A stretch of 64,000 nucleotides of DNA from NCBI RefSeq assembly GCF_003182275.1, contig NZ_QGTR01000006.1, positions 186,001-250,000 of the forward strand, given 5' to 3'. Shown here piece after piece: positions 8,889-20,470 of the stretch; position 1 is the stretch's first letter, and every line of letters starts with the position of its first letter. The stretch comes from Hoeflea marina (GTDB lineage: Bacteria; Pseudomonadota; Alphaproteobacteria; Rhizobiales; Rhizobiaceae). Position numbers and translations under genes: made by a program. A model generated the notes under the pieces. That model was not told where the DNA came from. It did not search any database and saw only the letters and a list, made by a program, of their open reading frames with translations.

Positions 8889-10085
8889 TCAGCGTTCGGC
8901 CAGTGCCGGTTCGCCCTGGCGCTCGCGCACCATGTTGATGAAGCGCTTGAACAGATAGTGGCTGTCCTGCGGTCCGGGCGAGGCCTCCGGATGGTGCTGC
9001 ACCGAGAACACCGGCTTGCCGGTCAACCGCAGGCCGCAATTGGAGCCGTCGAACAGCGACACATGGGTCTCCTCGACGCCTTCCGGCAGGCTGTCGGATT
9101 CCACCGCGAAGCCGTGGTTCATCGAGACGATCTCCACCTTGCCGGTGGTGTGGTCCTTGACCGGATGGTTGGCGCCGTGATGGCCCTGGTGCATCTTCAC
9201 CGTGCGGGCGCCGAGCGCCAGCGCCAGGATCTGGTGGCCGAGGCAGATGCCGAAGAGCGGAATGCCGCTTTCGACAAGCTTGTTGATCTCGGCCACCGCG
9301 TACAGGCCGGTGGCTGCCGGATCACCCGGGCCGTTGGACAGGAAGATGCCGTCGGGATCGAGGTCGAGGATCGCGGCGGCCGTGGTATCGGCCGGCACCA
9401 CGGTGATGCGGCAGCCGAGATCGGCGAGCTGGCGCAGGATGTTGCGCTTGATGCCATAGTCGATGGCGACGATGTGGGCGGCCCGGCCGTCGGAACGGCC
9501 GTAGCCGGTTCCCCAGCTCCATGCGCTCTCGTCCCAGCGCGACGACTGGCCGGAGCTGGCGGTCTTGGCAAGGTCGAGGCCCTCGAGCCCGCTCCAGGAA
9601 CGAGCCAGCGTCTTGAGCGCCGGGATGTCAAAATTGCCCGCCGGATCATGGGCGATGACGGCGTTGGGCATGCCGTGGTCGCGGATCCAGGCCGTCAGTG
9701 CCCGTGTGTCGATGCCCGACAGGCCGATGATGCCGCGGGCCTTGAGCCAGGCGTCGAAATGGCGTGACGAGCGATAGCTCGACGGCTCGGTGACGTCCGC
9801 CTTGATCACCGTGCCGACGGCGCCGTGACGGGCCGCAGGCGTCAGGTCCTCGATGTCCTCGTCATTGGTGCCGATGTTGCCGATATGCGGGAAGGTGAAG
9901 GTGACGATCTGGCCCATATAGGAGGGGTCGGTGAGGATTTCCTGGTAGCCGGTCAGGGCGGTGTTGAAGCAGACCTCGGCCTGGACGTGGCCGGTGGCTC
10001 CGACGCCGGTGCCCTCGATCACGGTGCCGTCGGCAAACACCAGCACCGCGGTGGGCTTCTTGGTTGTCCAGGGAGGGGTGCTCAT
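8889..10085 (-). CDS. carA: Carbamoyl-phosphate synthase small (glutaminase) subunit
   Basis: 398 residues, normal for CarA. It hydrolyses glutamine and channels ammonia to CarB to make carbamoyl phosphate for arginine and pyrimidine synthesis. Residues 13-150 are the N-terminal CPSase small domain (TGYQEILTDPSYMGQIVTFT) and about 200-385 the class I glutamine amidotransferase with nucleophile in GICLGHQIL (about 280) and the His/Glu pair in HHPEASPGP (about 363). The start at 10085 has an upstream GGAG; a longer frame to 10154 exists but lacks homology-like content. carB is not adjacent. Divergent from the YqeY gene, an order common in Rhizobiales. Confidence 0.97.
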   Translation of the reverse strand: MSTPPWTTKKPTAVLVFADGTVIEGTGVGATGHVQAEVCFNTALTGYQEILTDPSYMGQIVTFTFPHIGNIGTNDEDIEDLTPAARHGAVGTVIKADVTEPSSYRSSRHFDAWLKARGIIGLSGIDTRALTAWIRDHGMPNAVIAHDPAGNFDIPALKTLARSWSGLEGLDLAKTASSGQSSRWDESAWSWGTGYGRSDGRAAHIVAIDYGIKRNILRQLADLGCRITVVPADTTAAAILDLDPDGIFLSNGPGDPAATGLYAVAEINKLVESGIPLFGICLGHQILALALGARTVKMHQGHHGANHPVKDHTTGKVEIVSMNHGFAVESDSLPEGVEETHVSLFDGSNCGLRLTGKPVFSVQHHPEASPGPQDSHYLFKRFINMVRERQGEPALAER

Positions 10086-10374
10086 GGTCGCTCCGTTCCG
10101 GCCGTCGGCTGCGCTCCAGGGCTGCCCCTTGAAGAACGCCAGCGTCAGCGCCATTTGTGTTGCTGATGTCGAATCCGCGTCCGTGTGCGCGCGATCAGTT
10201 CCGACTGTTCATGTCATGCAGATGCAGGAAAATAGACAAGCCGGGTCGCGCGGTCAATCGGTCGCGCCTTGATGTCCCGGGAATTATCCACTTGAACTGC
10301 CCCTTGAAACGGGGGTAAGCAATCCGTCTGCCGTCGGCACCGCCACGGCAGGACCATGGGACCAGAGAACACAT

Positions 10375-10827
10375 ATGCTGCGTGAGAAATTTTCCGAGTC
10401 GCTGAAAGATGCCATTCGCGCCAAGGACAGCCGTCGCCTTTCAACCCTGCGCCTCATCCTTGCGGCCATCAAGGACCGGGACATCGCCAACCGCACGGCT
10501 GGCAAGGATCCGGTCAGCGATGACGAAATCCTGCAGATCCTGACCAAGATGATCAAGCAGCGCGAAGAGTCCGCCCTCATCTACGAGCAGGCCGCGCGGC
10601 TTGAGCTTGCCCAGCAGGAGCGTGACGAAATCGGCATCGTCAAGCAGTTCCTGCCGGTGCAGCTGCCGGAGGAAGAGGTTCGCGTGCTCTGCGCATCGGT
10701 GATCAACGAAACCGGCGCTCAGGGATTGCGCGACATGGGCAAGTGCATGAACGTGCTCAAGGAGCGTTATCCCGGCCGGATGGATTTCGCCAAGGCCTGC
10801 GGCATGGTCAAGGGCCTGCTGCAGTAA
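10375..10827 (+). CDS. GatB/YqeY domain protein
   Basis: 150-residue cytoplasmic YqeY protein, related to the tail domain of GatB that contacts tRNA during amidation of Glu- or Asp-tRNA. The whole length matches the domain (MLREKFSESLKDAIRAKDSR, VKQFLPVQLPEEEVR, KCMNVLKERYPGRMDFA). Its exact role as a standalone protein is unproven. It sits between carA (divergent) and dnaG, a common arrangement in Rhizobiales. Confidence 0.93.
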   Translation: MLREKFSESLKDAIRAKDSRRLSTLRLILAAIKDRDIANRTAGKDPVSDDEILQILTKMIKQREESALIYEQAARLELAQQERDEIGIVKQFLPVQLPEEEVRVLCASVINETGAQGLRDMGKCMNVLKERYPGRMDFAKACGMVKGLLQ

Positions 10828-10908
10828 CAGGGGCGCGGCGCGACCTCCGTCCGGTCGCATGGACGCCAGCACCGACCTCATTGCCATTTCCATCCGGACG
10901 TCACGTCG

Positions 10909-11337
10909 TTGTTCAGCAGCAATCTCCATCGGAACGACCCTCCAGAGCATTCCCCCGCCGATTTCGCGGTGTCGGCGGCGGACGTCGTCGACATCGCCGG
11001 AACCCTGTTTCCGCTCGGCCTGTGGCGGGCGGAGCTGGACACCGGGCTGTTCTACTGGTCGGCCGAAACATTCCGGATTCACGGCATGGAGTTTAGTGCC
11101 GCACCGATCAATCTGAAGCAGGCTCTCAGCTGCTACCACGCGCAGGATGTGCAGCTCATGGGTCGGCTGGTCGAAGATGCGGCGGTGGGACGAAGCGATT
11201 TCTCCGCCGCGCTTCGGCTTGGCGACGACGCCGGGGGCTATCGCCAGATCGTCTTTGGCGGCCGGTATCGGGATGTCGGCGCGGGCGAGCTGATCGGGTA
11301 TTTCCACGAGGTTTCGGGGTCGCCGACACCGAAGTGA
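10909..11337 (+). CDS. PAS-like single-domain protein
   Basis: 142 residues with no membrane helix. Residues 25-135 look like one PAS fold (LGLWRAELDTGLFYWSAETFRIHGM, then RLVEDAAVGRSDFSAALRL), the pattern seen in sensor PAS domains with an FYWS...HG core. No kinase, GGDEF or DNA-binding domain is attached, so it may act as a separate sensor or partner. The frame follows the YqeY stop without an ATG; TTG at 10909 is the first start codon in frame and its ribosome site is weak. It is 73 bp upstream of a LuxR-type regulator and may work with it. Confidence 0.6.
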   Translation: MFSSNLHRNDPPEHSPADFAVSAADVVDIAGTLFPLGLWRAELDTGLFYWSAETFRIHGMEFSAAPINLKQALSCYHAQDVQLMGRLVEDAAVGRSDFSAALRLGDDAGGYRQIVFGGRYRDVGAGELIGYFHEVSGSPTPK

Positions 11338-11410
11338 TTTCCCGCTGCCGGGCCGGCGCGGTCGCCCGAGCCAGTGCATCGGAAGTCCAACAAAGAATTG
11401 ATTTGTCCCA

Positions 11411-12142
11411 TTGATCCAGCAACTCCTGACCCGCCCGCCCTACGCGGCCATCGCAACGATCCATTCGGTGTTCGATGCCATGCAGGTCCTGCGCCAGACC
11501 TGCAACAGCCTCGGCTTCCGGTATTTCTCGGTTCTGGCGGTGCCGCCGCTGGCGCTCGAGCAGAGCGTGTCGCTCTCGCGCCTGGCGATCCTGTTGAGCT
11601 GGCCGCGCGAACTGATCGCCGAATACGATCGGCTCGACCTGATCAAGACCAGTCCCATCCTCGACCAGCTGCGCCGCCAGATCACCCCGCTTATCTGGGA
11701 TCTGGCCGCCGTCGCCGAGGCGAGCCGCGGGCCGCTGTTCGAGACCGTTCGGGCGATGTTCCAGCAATACGGGGTCACAAGCGGCATCTACTGTCCGGTG
11801 CCCGACGGCAAGGGATCGCTGCATGCCGTTTCGTTCATCGGCGACCGCGAAGCGCTGGACGCCGACGAGATCGCCACGCTTGCGCTGTTTTCCAGCCTGG
11901 TCGTCGAGCGTCTTGCCAGCGTCAGCCTGACCGCTTCGGCGTCGACCTCGGCCCTGTCGCCGCGCGAGGTCGAGGTGCTCAAGTGGACGGCCGAAGGCAA
12001 CACCAGCAACGACATCGCCAGGATCACCGGTCTCTCGGAGCACACGGTCAACCATTATGCGGCGCTGGCAACCCAGAAGCTCGGCTGCACCAACCGGACC
12101 CAGGCGGTGGTGCATGCCATCCGGATGGGACTATTCAGCTAG
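11411..12142 (+). CDS. LuxR-family regulator with autoinducer-binding-like domain
   Basis: 243 residues. Residues 20-165 resemble the acyl-homoserine-lactone-binding domain and 180-240 are the LuxR helix-turn-helix (LSPREVEVLKWTAEGNTSNDIARITGLSEHTVNHY). In the ligand pocket the Trp, Tyr and second Trp are recognisable (LSWPRELIAEY, PLIWD), but the Asp of the usual DP motif is Ser (KTSPIL), so classic acyl-HSL binding is doubtful. No luxI gene is nearby. Start is TTG at 11411, just after an in-frame stop at 11399; an ATG at 11480 would shorten the domain. It converges on the EAL gene. Confidence 0.85.
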   Translation: MIQQLLTRPPYAAIATIHSVFDAMQVLRQTCNSLGFRYFSVLAVPPLALEQSVSLSRLAILLSWPRELIAEYDRLDLIKTSPILDQLRRQITPLIWDLAAVAEASRGPLFETVRAMFQQYGVTSGIYCPVPDGKGSLHAVSFIGDREALDADEIATLALFSSLVVERLASVSLTASASTSALSPREVEVLKWTAEGNTSNDIARITGLSEHTVNHYAALATQKLGCTNRTQAVVHAIRMGLFS

Positions 12143-12176
12143 GCCGTTCTCCGGACAGATCGCGGCGCGCTCCAGC

Positions 12177-14036
12177 CTACCGGCCTGCCGCCGTGTTTCG
12201 CGACGAAGCGACTTCCGCTCTGTCTGGAAATGCCGGAGCCGAGGCGGTGATCGTGGTCCCGCTCCTCGCCGGATGCCGGGTGGAATGGTCGGTGCCGGAG
12301 GCGGCGGCCTGCTTGGGAGACGTCGCTTCTCCGCGTTTGTGCTGCCATCCCTCGAAGGCCGCCAGCGTCATCGGCCGGGCGAAATAGAAGCCCTGGATTT
12401 CGTCGCATCCGAGAGCCGAGGCGGCTGAAACCTGTCCGATGGTCTCGGCGCCTTCGGCGACGACGCGGCAGCCGAGATTCCTGCCCAGCTGGATGATCGA
12501 CCGGGAGACCTCCTTGCCGGCGCCCTCGGTCTCCAGGCCGGCGACAAACGAGCGGTCGATCTTGAGGATGTCGAATTTCAGGGTGGCGAGCTGCGCCAGG
12601 TTGGAGTAGCCGGTGCCGAAGTCATCGATCGCAAAGCGGATGCCGAATTCCCGCATCGGATCTATCTGTCCCCTGACCATGGCGATGTCGGTGCTGGCGA
12701 TGGTCTCGGTGATCTCGATCGTGATCAGCTGCGGCGGACAGCCGTGGGCCTTGACCAGTTCGATGACGGTGGTGCTGAAATCGGCCTGCTGGAACTGCTC
12801 CAGCGACACGTTGATGGAGACCTCGATGGCCCGGCCCAGGGCCGTCCATGCCGCGCACTGGCGCACCGATTTCTCCATGACGAACATTCCGAGGTCGACA
12901 ATGATGCCGGTCCGCTCAGCCATGGCAATGAACTCGCCGGGCTCGATGACACCACGCAGGGGATGGTTCCAGCGCACCAGCGCCTCCACGCCGGCAAGCG
13001 ACCAGTCGAGGGCGTCGACCTTGGGCTGATAGTAGACTTCCAGTTCGCCTCTGGCGACGGCTTCCCGCAGTTCCCGCTCGGTGGCTTCCGCCTGCAGCAG
13101 CACGTCCAGCATTGGCTGATCGAGAACGCATGTTCCCGCCAGCCGGGGATTTGCCAGCACCTGGCTGCGGGCAAGCGCCGCCCGTCGCAGGATGAAGCGG
13201 CCGTTGCCTGCATGCAGCGGGTAGGAGGCGATGCCGACGCCGATGGTCAGCGCGATCCTGTGCCCCTCGACCGCCACCGGTTCCACCATAGCCGCATGCA
13301 TGGCGCAGGCCAGGCGCCTGATGCCGTCCGGATCTGAAAGACCAGGCATGTGCAGGGCGAAATCCTTCATGCCGATCCGGGCCAGGATCGGGCCGCCCCG
13401 GCCCGCGGGCCTGCCCGCATTGACGCGGTTGCCTTCGATCGTCGCCATCGGCGTGACCGCCAGCAGCCGTTCGGAAATAATCCGCATCGCCTGGTCGCCG
13501 CAATCATGGCCGTAGCGTTCCAGCACATGGCGCAGCTCGACGACGTCGATGAAGAACACCGAGCCCGCGGCGGACGGCGCGCTGTCGATGTGCGCGTCGA
13601 GGCCGTGCACCAGGACATGCCAGTTGGCAATTCCCGTGGCCGGGTCGAAATTGGCCAGATCGGTGATCCTCGCATGGGCCTGGCGCAGCCGCCTCACCAT
13701 GGTCCGCATGCTGTCGGCCAGCAGCCCGATGTCGCAGGCGCAGTCGACCGAGATGTCGGTGTCGAGATTGCCGCCGGCGATTTGGCGGGCGGCGTCGGTC
13801 AGGTCGCGGATCGGCCCCGTCAGGCCCGCGCTGATCCTGTGCATGAGCGCTGCACAGATCAGAAGGCTGAGGGCCGCCAGGCCGAGCCGCACTTGGAACT
13901 GCGGAATCTCGTGCCCGAGCCATCCCGGAAGAGCGGTCAGCACCATGGCAAGCCCGCCCAGGGCGGCGAAGATCAGCGACAGGCGCATGCGGGTGCTGTT
14001 GAGGCCTTTTCCATAGTCGGCTGGAGCGGATGACAT
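12177..14036 (-). CDS. Membrane GGDEF-EAL protein, probable c-di-GMP phosphodiesterase
   Basis: 619 residues. Two N-terminal membrane helices (about 18-65), a HAMP domain (about 66-118), a degenerate GGDEF domain (125-290) and an EAL domain (about 310-560). The GGDEF signature is GMKDF, so cyclase activity is unlikely. The EAL part keeps EAL (VEALVRW), SVNVS-like ISINVS, EITE, IDDFGTGYSNL, KID and AEGAET...QG, consistent with active hydrolysis of c-di-GMP. The start at 14036 was preferred to the longer frame reaching 14324, whose extra residues are low-complexity and overlap the dnaG promoter region. Confidence 0.9.
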   Translation of the reverse strand: MSSAPADYGKGLNSTRMRLSLIFAALGGLAMVLTALPGWLGHEIPQFQVRLGLAALSLLICAALMHRISAGLTGPIRDLTDAARQIAGGNLDTDISVDCACDIGLLADSMRTMVRRLRQAHARITDLANFDPATGIANWHVLVHGLDAHIDSAPSAAGSVFFIDVVELRHVLERYGHDCGDQAMRIISERLLAVTPMATIEGNRVNAGRPAGRGGPILARIGMKDFALHMPGLSDPDGIRRLACAMHAAMVEPVAVEGHRIALTIGVGIASYPLHAGNGRFILRRAALARSQVLANPRLAGTCVLDQPMLDVLLQAEATERELREAVARGELEVYYQPKVDALDWSLAGVEALVRWNHPLRGVIEPGEFIAMAERTGIIVDLGMFVMEKSVRQCAAWTALGRAIEVSINVSLEQFQQADFSTTVIELVKAHGCPPQLITIEITETIASTDIAMVRGQIDPMREFGIRFAIDDFGTGYSNLAQLATLKFDILKIDRSFVAGLETEGAGKEVSRSIIQLGRNLGCRVVAEGAETIGQVSAASALGCDEIQGFYFARPMTLAAFEGWQHKRGEATSPKQAAASGTDHSTRHPARSGTTITASAPAFPDRAEVASSRNTAAGR

Positions 14037-14351
14037 GCGCGGATTTCCGGGTTGAGGGTCCGCGACGCGGAGCATCGGCGGCCGGCAGGGTGCTGTGGAG
14101 AGGCGACATGCTGTGACGCTCCGCTGCGGCATCATGCCTGTCGGTCGTGCTGCGACCGAGTGCGTAATCTCTTGATTAGCAGCGTTGGATGAAGCGGCGA
14201 TTGCCGCGGATGCTGCAATTTTAACGAACCGGCCGGTTGCGGCGGGCCGCGGCGAAGCCGTGAACTCTCCTTTCGCCCTTGGCCAATGGCAGCTGTCGGG
14301 CCTATATGGAGGACTGATCCCCAAACCAGCGCGTCGGAGGTGCTTGTCGCA
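14037..14351. promoter_or_regulatory. Divergent promoter region, EAL gene / dnaG
   Basis: 315 bp with no gene. It includes an AT-richer segment around 14165-14230 likely to hold promoters in both directions and the GGAGG (14336-14340) ribosome site of dnaG. No clear operator was seen. Confidence 0.5.
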
Positions 14352-16319
14352 ATGCGGTTTTCCCCGTCATTCCTTGACGAAATCAGGGAGCGCGTCCCGA
14401 TCTCGGACGTGATCGGCCGGCATGTGACGTGGGACAAGAAGAAGACCAACACCTCGCGCGGCGACTGGTGGGCATGCTGCCCGTTCCACGGCGAGAAGTC
14501 GCCCAGCTTTCACTGCGAGGACAAGAAGGGCCGGTACCACTGCTTCGGATGCTCGGTCTCGGGCGATCATTTCAGGTTCCTCACCGAAATCGAAAGCCTC
14601 AGCTTTCCCGAGGCCGTCGAGCGCATCGCCGGCATGGCGGGCGTGCAGATGCCGGCCCCAGACCTCGAGGCCGAGCGGCGCGAGAAGAGCCGCGCCACGC
14701 TGGAAGACGTCATGGAACTGGCCACCGCGCATTTCGAGGCTCAGTTGCAGGCGCCCATCGGCGCCAGGGCGCGCGCCTATCTGCGCGACCGCGGCCTGTC
14801 GGGACGCACGCTGTCCACCTTCCGGCTCGGATACTCTGCCGACAGCCGCAACGCGCTCAAGGAATTCCTCGCCGCCAAGGGCATCGAGAAGCAACTGATC
14901 GAGGACTGCGGCCTGGTGGTGCACGGCCCCGACATCCCGGTCAGCTACGACCGCTTCCGCGACCGGGTGATGTTTCCGATCCTGTCTTCGCGCGAGCGCG
15001 TCATCGCCTTCGGCGGCCGGGCGCTGTCGGAGACGACGCCGGCCAAGTATCTCAACTCGAACGAGACCGAGCTCTTCCACAAGGGCAATGTGCTCTACAA
15101 TTTCGCCCGCGCCCGCCGCGCCGCGGGCAATGACGGCACGCTGATTGCGGTCGAGGGCTACATGGATGTCATCGCGCTGCACCAGGCCGGCATCGAGAAC
15201 GCGGTCGCGCCGCTCGGCACGGCGCTGACCGAGAACCAGCTCAAGCTTCTCTGGCGGATCACGCCCAATCCGGTGCTCTGCTTCGACGGCGACGAGGCCG
15301 GCCAGCGCGCCGCCGCCCGCGCCGTCGACCTGGCGCTGCCGCATATCGGGCCGGGGCGGTCGGTGCGCTTCGCCGTCCTGCCGCCGGGCAAGGATCCCGA
15401 CGACCTGGTGCGCCACGACGGCCGCGAGCCGTTCGACCAGGTGATCGAGGCGGCGCGACCGCTCGCCGCCATGGTCTGGAGCCGCGAGGCCGGCAGCGGC
15501 GTGTTCGAGACCCCCGAAAGCCGCGCCGAGCTCGAGGCGCGACTGAGGCAGGTGACCGGCACGATCGCCGACGAGAGCGTCCGCTTTCACTACCAGCAGG
15601 ACATGCGCGAGCGCATGCGCGCTTTCTTCGGCGGGCCGGGGCCGCGTCAGCGCAACCAGGGCGGCCAGGAGCGCCAGCCGCGCCGCCAGGGCGGTCAGGG
15701 AGGCGCGCGCGACGCATTCCGCGCGCCGGACCGCAACGTCACGATCACCGACCGGCTGGCACAATCCGCCATGGTTCGCGGTCATGCCGAGCTGCCGGCA
15801 TTGCGCGAGACCGTGCTGGTGATGACGGTCGCCAACCACCCGCAGATGCTCAACGAGGAGTTCGACGAGCTGGCGACGTTGGAGTTCGACGACAAGGCGC
15901 TGACCCGGATCTGGCAGGCGATGCTCGACACCGCGTCGGCGGGCGGCCGGCTCGACCGCGAGCACCTGATGGCCGCCATCGAGCTGGCCGGCCACGGGCC
16001 GCTGATCGAGCGGCTGGAGCAGCAGGTGCGAAATGCCCGGATCTGGACGGCCACTGTGCTCGCCGCCGCCGAGGACGCGCGCGAGGGCTACAGCCAGGCG
16101 CTGGCCCTGCACAAGCGCACCCGCGCGCTGAAATGGCAGAAGGCCGAGCTCGAGCGCGACATCGCCGAATGCGAGGACGTGGAGGAGAGCTACGCCATCA
16201 TTGCGGCGCTGCAGCAGGTGCAGCTCGAGATCGTGCGGCTGGAGAACCAGGAAGCCATCATCGACGGCTTCGGCGTGCTCTCCGGCCGCGCCAAGAAGGG
16301 CTCCGGCGGCATGGGTTGA
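14352..16319 (+). CDS. dnaG: DNA primase
   Basis: 655-residue replication primase that makes RNA primers at the fork with DnaB. The zinc-binding domain has CPFH (C43, H46) and CFGC (C64, C67). The TOPRIM core includes VEGYMDVIALHQAG (about 263-276) and CFDGDEAGQRAA (about 308-318). A glycine/arginine/glutamine-rich linker (about 425-455) precedes the C-terminal DnaB-interacting helical domain. The ATG at 14352 has GGAGG about 11 bp upstream; a longer frame to 14286 was rejected. It is followed by rpoD as in the classic macromolecular-synthesis region, but with one gene inserted between them and no rpsU. Confidence 0.97.
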   Translation: MRFSPSFLDEIRERVPISDVIGRHVTWDKKKTNTSRGDWWACCPFHGEKSPSFHCEDKKGRYHCFGCSVSGDHFRFLTEIESLSFPEAVERIAGMAGVQMPAPDLEAERREKSRATLEDVMELATAHFEAQLQAPIGARARAYLRDRGLSGRTLSTFRLGYSADSRNALKEFLAAKGIEKQLIEDCGLVVHGPDIPVSYDRFRDRVMFPILSSRERVIAFGGRALSETTPAKYLNSNETELFHKGNVLYNFARARRAAGNDGTLIAVEGYMDVIALHQAGIENAVAPLGTALTENQLKLLWRITPNPVLCFDGDEAGQRAAARAVDLALPHIGPGRSVRFAVLPPGKDPDDLVRHDGREPFDQVIEAARPLAAMVWSREAGSGVFETPESRAELEARLRQVTGTIADESVRFHYQQDMRERMRAFFGGPGPRQRNQGGQERQPRRQGGQGGARDAFRAPDRNVTITDRLAQSAMVRGHAELPALRETVLVMTVANHPQMLNEEFDELATLEFDDKALTRIWQAMLDTASAGGRLDREHLMAAIELAGHGPLIERLEQQVRNARIWTATVLAAAEDAREGYSQALALHKRTRALKWQKAELERDIAECEDVEESYAIIAALQQVQLEIVRLENQEAIIDGFGVLSGRAKKGSGGMG

Positions 16320-16617
16320 GCCGCGGCCGGCGCCGCAAGGCAGACGTCTTAACCGCACCGATGACCTGGTCAGGCATGGACCCCGACCGTGACGCAGCCC
16401 GATGCCGCCCCCGGCTCGCATGCGCTATACTGCGTTGATGCCTTTCCAGCCTGGTATGTATTGAATTCGTTCAGCTTTGAACCGTCTGTCAAATATTCAT
16501 ATTGAGTCGCTTCATGTATTGATATAGATATTAACTTCTTTGAAGCAGTGCATTTCTGGGTGTCTTTTGTGATTTTCTGGCAAATCTGCCGGTTACGATC
16601 TCGGGGGAGGGGTGGGA
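16320..16617 (+). promoter_or_regulatory. AT-rich leader upstream of the membrane-protein gene
   Basis: 298 bp without a credible gene. The segment 16460-16560 is distinctly AT-rich against the background and probably carries the promoter. A purine-rich ribosome site (GGGGGAGGGG) ends 5-7 bp before the ATG at 16618. Confidence 0.45.
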
Positions 16618-17793
16618 ATGTGGGAATCTGAAACAACGCGGACGCTTGGTATCGCGATCGTCGTCGGCCTTGTCGTGGTGGCGCTGCTGGTGCCTTTGCT
16701 CCGTTCGCTGATCAAGCGCGACGTCGAGATTCTTCGGCTCAATGCCGGTCGGGCGGATGGCATCCCCTTTAGTGCCATGTTCATTCTGATCATCCTTGGC
16801 GGGACGGTCCTTCTCGGCCTGCTCTTCTGGATTTTCCAGCCCGCCCAGGACCACTCCAGCAGCGGCTTCGGCACTCTCGCCGGCCTGATCCTGCTCGGCA
16901 TGGTCGTCTTCATCGGCATCATGAACATCCTCACCCTGTCGGCTTCGCGGATCGGCATGCTCGACGGCCGCCAGCCCTTCGGCCTGCCGGAAGGCTCGGT
17001 GCGGGCCATCCTGACCATCGCCTTCATCGTGCTGGTGGGCGTGCTGTCGTCCTTCCTGCTCACCGGCTCCAACAATCGCACCGGCTACAGTGCCCGCAGC
17101 ATCCTGCTCCAGACTGTCCAGGACGAAAAGACAGCGCAGGACCTGGCCCGCGATATCCGCGCCACCCAGGGCGGGAATGCGCTCGTCGCGATCGAGCGAG
17201 TTGGCCCGCTGGGCGACGCCGGCGCAGTGCCTCCGGTCGAGGCTGCAGGAACGCAGGGCGACACTGCGCCGACCGCATCGCCGGGCCCCGAGTTCCGGAT
17301 CGTGGTCTACCCGAAGGTCGACAATTCCGTCGCCGACGACATCTCCAAGCAGACGCTGACCATGGTATCGACAATCCTGGCGGCGATGATCGGTTTTTAC
17401 TTCGCCACCCGCAGCGACGCCGGCGCCGCCGACCCGGCCAACGTCGTTCGCACCGACGCGCTCAAGCGACTGCGTGAACTCGCCGAGTCGAGCAAGCCGG
17501 AGGCGGCGCTGAGCACGGCGAGGAGCCGGTTGGAAGAATACAAGAAGCGGCTGGCGCAAGCCAGCAAGGGCGACGCTAAGGCAGTGGCAGCCGACGACGG
17601 GTCCATCCAGAAATGGACCGATGAACTGGCAGGGCTTGATGCCACGCTGAAATCCGCCAAGGCTGTGGGCGATGATGACAACGCGTCCTACACCGCCAGC
17701 ATGGAGGCGGCCCGCAATATCGAGAGGGTCAACGCCGCGCTGCCGGTTCTCCAAAAGGCAATAGCCGACAAGCTGGATGCATTGCCCGCCTGA
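16618..17793 (+). CDS. Membrane protein with C-terminal coiled coil, function unknown
   Basis: 391 residues. Membrane helices near residues 9-30, 50-73, 82-104 and 127-148, a polar loop (about 150-225) facing out or in, a possible fifth helix (about 242-264, TLTMVSTILAAMIGFYFAT), and a long helical, Lys/Glu/Ala-rich tail (275-391) that looks like a coiled coil (RLRELAESSKPEAALSTARS). I do not recognise the family. It lies between dnaG and rpoD in the same direction but with its own leader. A GTG at 16612 is an alternative start. Confidence 0.7.
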   Translation: MWESETTRTLGIAIVVGLVVVALLVPLLRSLIKRDVEILRLNAGRADGIPFSAMFILIILGGTVLLGLLFWIFQPAQDHSSSGFGTLAGLILLGMVVFIGIMNILTLSASRIGMLDGRQPFGLPEGSVRAILTIAFIVLVGVLSSFLLTGSNNRTGYSARSILLQTVQDEKTAQDLARDIRATQGGNALVAIERVGPLGDAGAVPPVEAAGTQGDTAPTASPGPEFRIVVYPKVDNSVADDISKQTLTMVSTILAAMIGFYFATRSDAGAADPANVVRTDALKRLRELAESSKPEAALSTARSRLEEYKKRLAQASKGDAKAVAADDGSIQKWTDELAGLDATLKSAKAVGDDDNASYTASMEAARNIERVNAALPVLQKAIADKLDALPA

Positions 17794-18262
17794 CTCCGCC
17801 GAACGGCGGCCGCTGCGAAATGTCCCGCCAGGGCTGATTCCTGCCCAAAAGGGCCGCACTTTGCGGCGCGCCCCTTGCGCTTGTGTCGGGCGGCACTACA
17901 TCAACGCTCAGGCCGGAGCCTGCGGAAAGTCGGTATATATGGCTGAATCGCGGACTCTCTCGGGTTTTTCACCGATAAACCTTGACGGACGGGCTTTTTG
18001 TGGGAATCACCTTCTGTGAGAAGATGGTGTCCAGCCCCGGTTTTCCGTGGGAAAATTCGGCTTGGCACAAATTCATGCCGATGCTGCGGCAAATCGGGCC
18101 TGCGGGCGGCATGGTTAACAGGGAATTAGGTATCCATACGCCACAACGATCTTGATGATTCGCGTGCGCCCGCCGGCGTGGATTGAACGAAGGTGGTTCG
18201 GCCTTGGCCGACGACGCGGCAACGAAGCAACCGAATGAAGACGATCGGGAAAGTGACTGCCC
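17794..18262 (+). promoter_or_regulatory. rpoD upstream region
   Basis: 469 bp with no convincing gene. It should contain the rpoD promoter; an AT-richer part (18110-18160) is the best place. No terminator with a T-run was found for the gene before it. Confidence 0.4.
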
Positions 18263-20311
<2,049 letters not shown>

Positions 20312-20313
20312 CA

Positions 20314-20393
20314 AGTTCCACTCTCCCCCTTGAGGGAAGCGAAAACTTGGGCTTGGCGTGGCCAAGTCCTTAGTTTTCGCAAGTGAGGGGGAA
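20314..20393. repeat. Large imperfect palindrome after rpoD
   Basis: Arms GTTCC...CTCCCCCTTG...GCGAAAACT and the complementary AGTTTTCGC...GAGGGGGAAC, with an inner TTGGC/GCCAA stem, fold into one long hairpin 3-82 bp after the rpoD stop. There is no T-run. The CTCCCCCTTGAGGG part recurs at 26700-26853, so it looks like an intergenic repeat and may also end the rpoD transcript. Confidence 0.65.
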
Positions 20394-20470
20394 CGATCCG
20401 GAGTTAAGAGCCCTGCCATCGCGCCGGGTCTTTTGTTGCGGTTTGTCTGCTTGGCCGTGGACACCAACCC

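Noticed and set aside
7144-8958. 604-codon frame overlapping the MATE gene in another plus-strand frame
   Set aside because: Arg/Pro/Gly-rich product and no ribosome site; the MATE frame is clearly coding.
14367-16421. 684-codon open frame antisense to dnaG
   Set aside because: GC-driven shadow; the sense strand is an unmistakable primase with zinc finger and TOPRIM.
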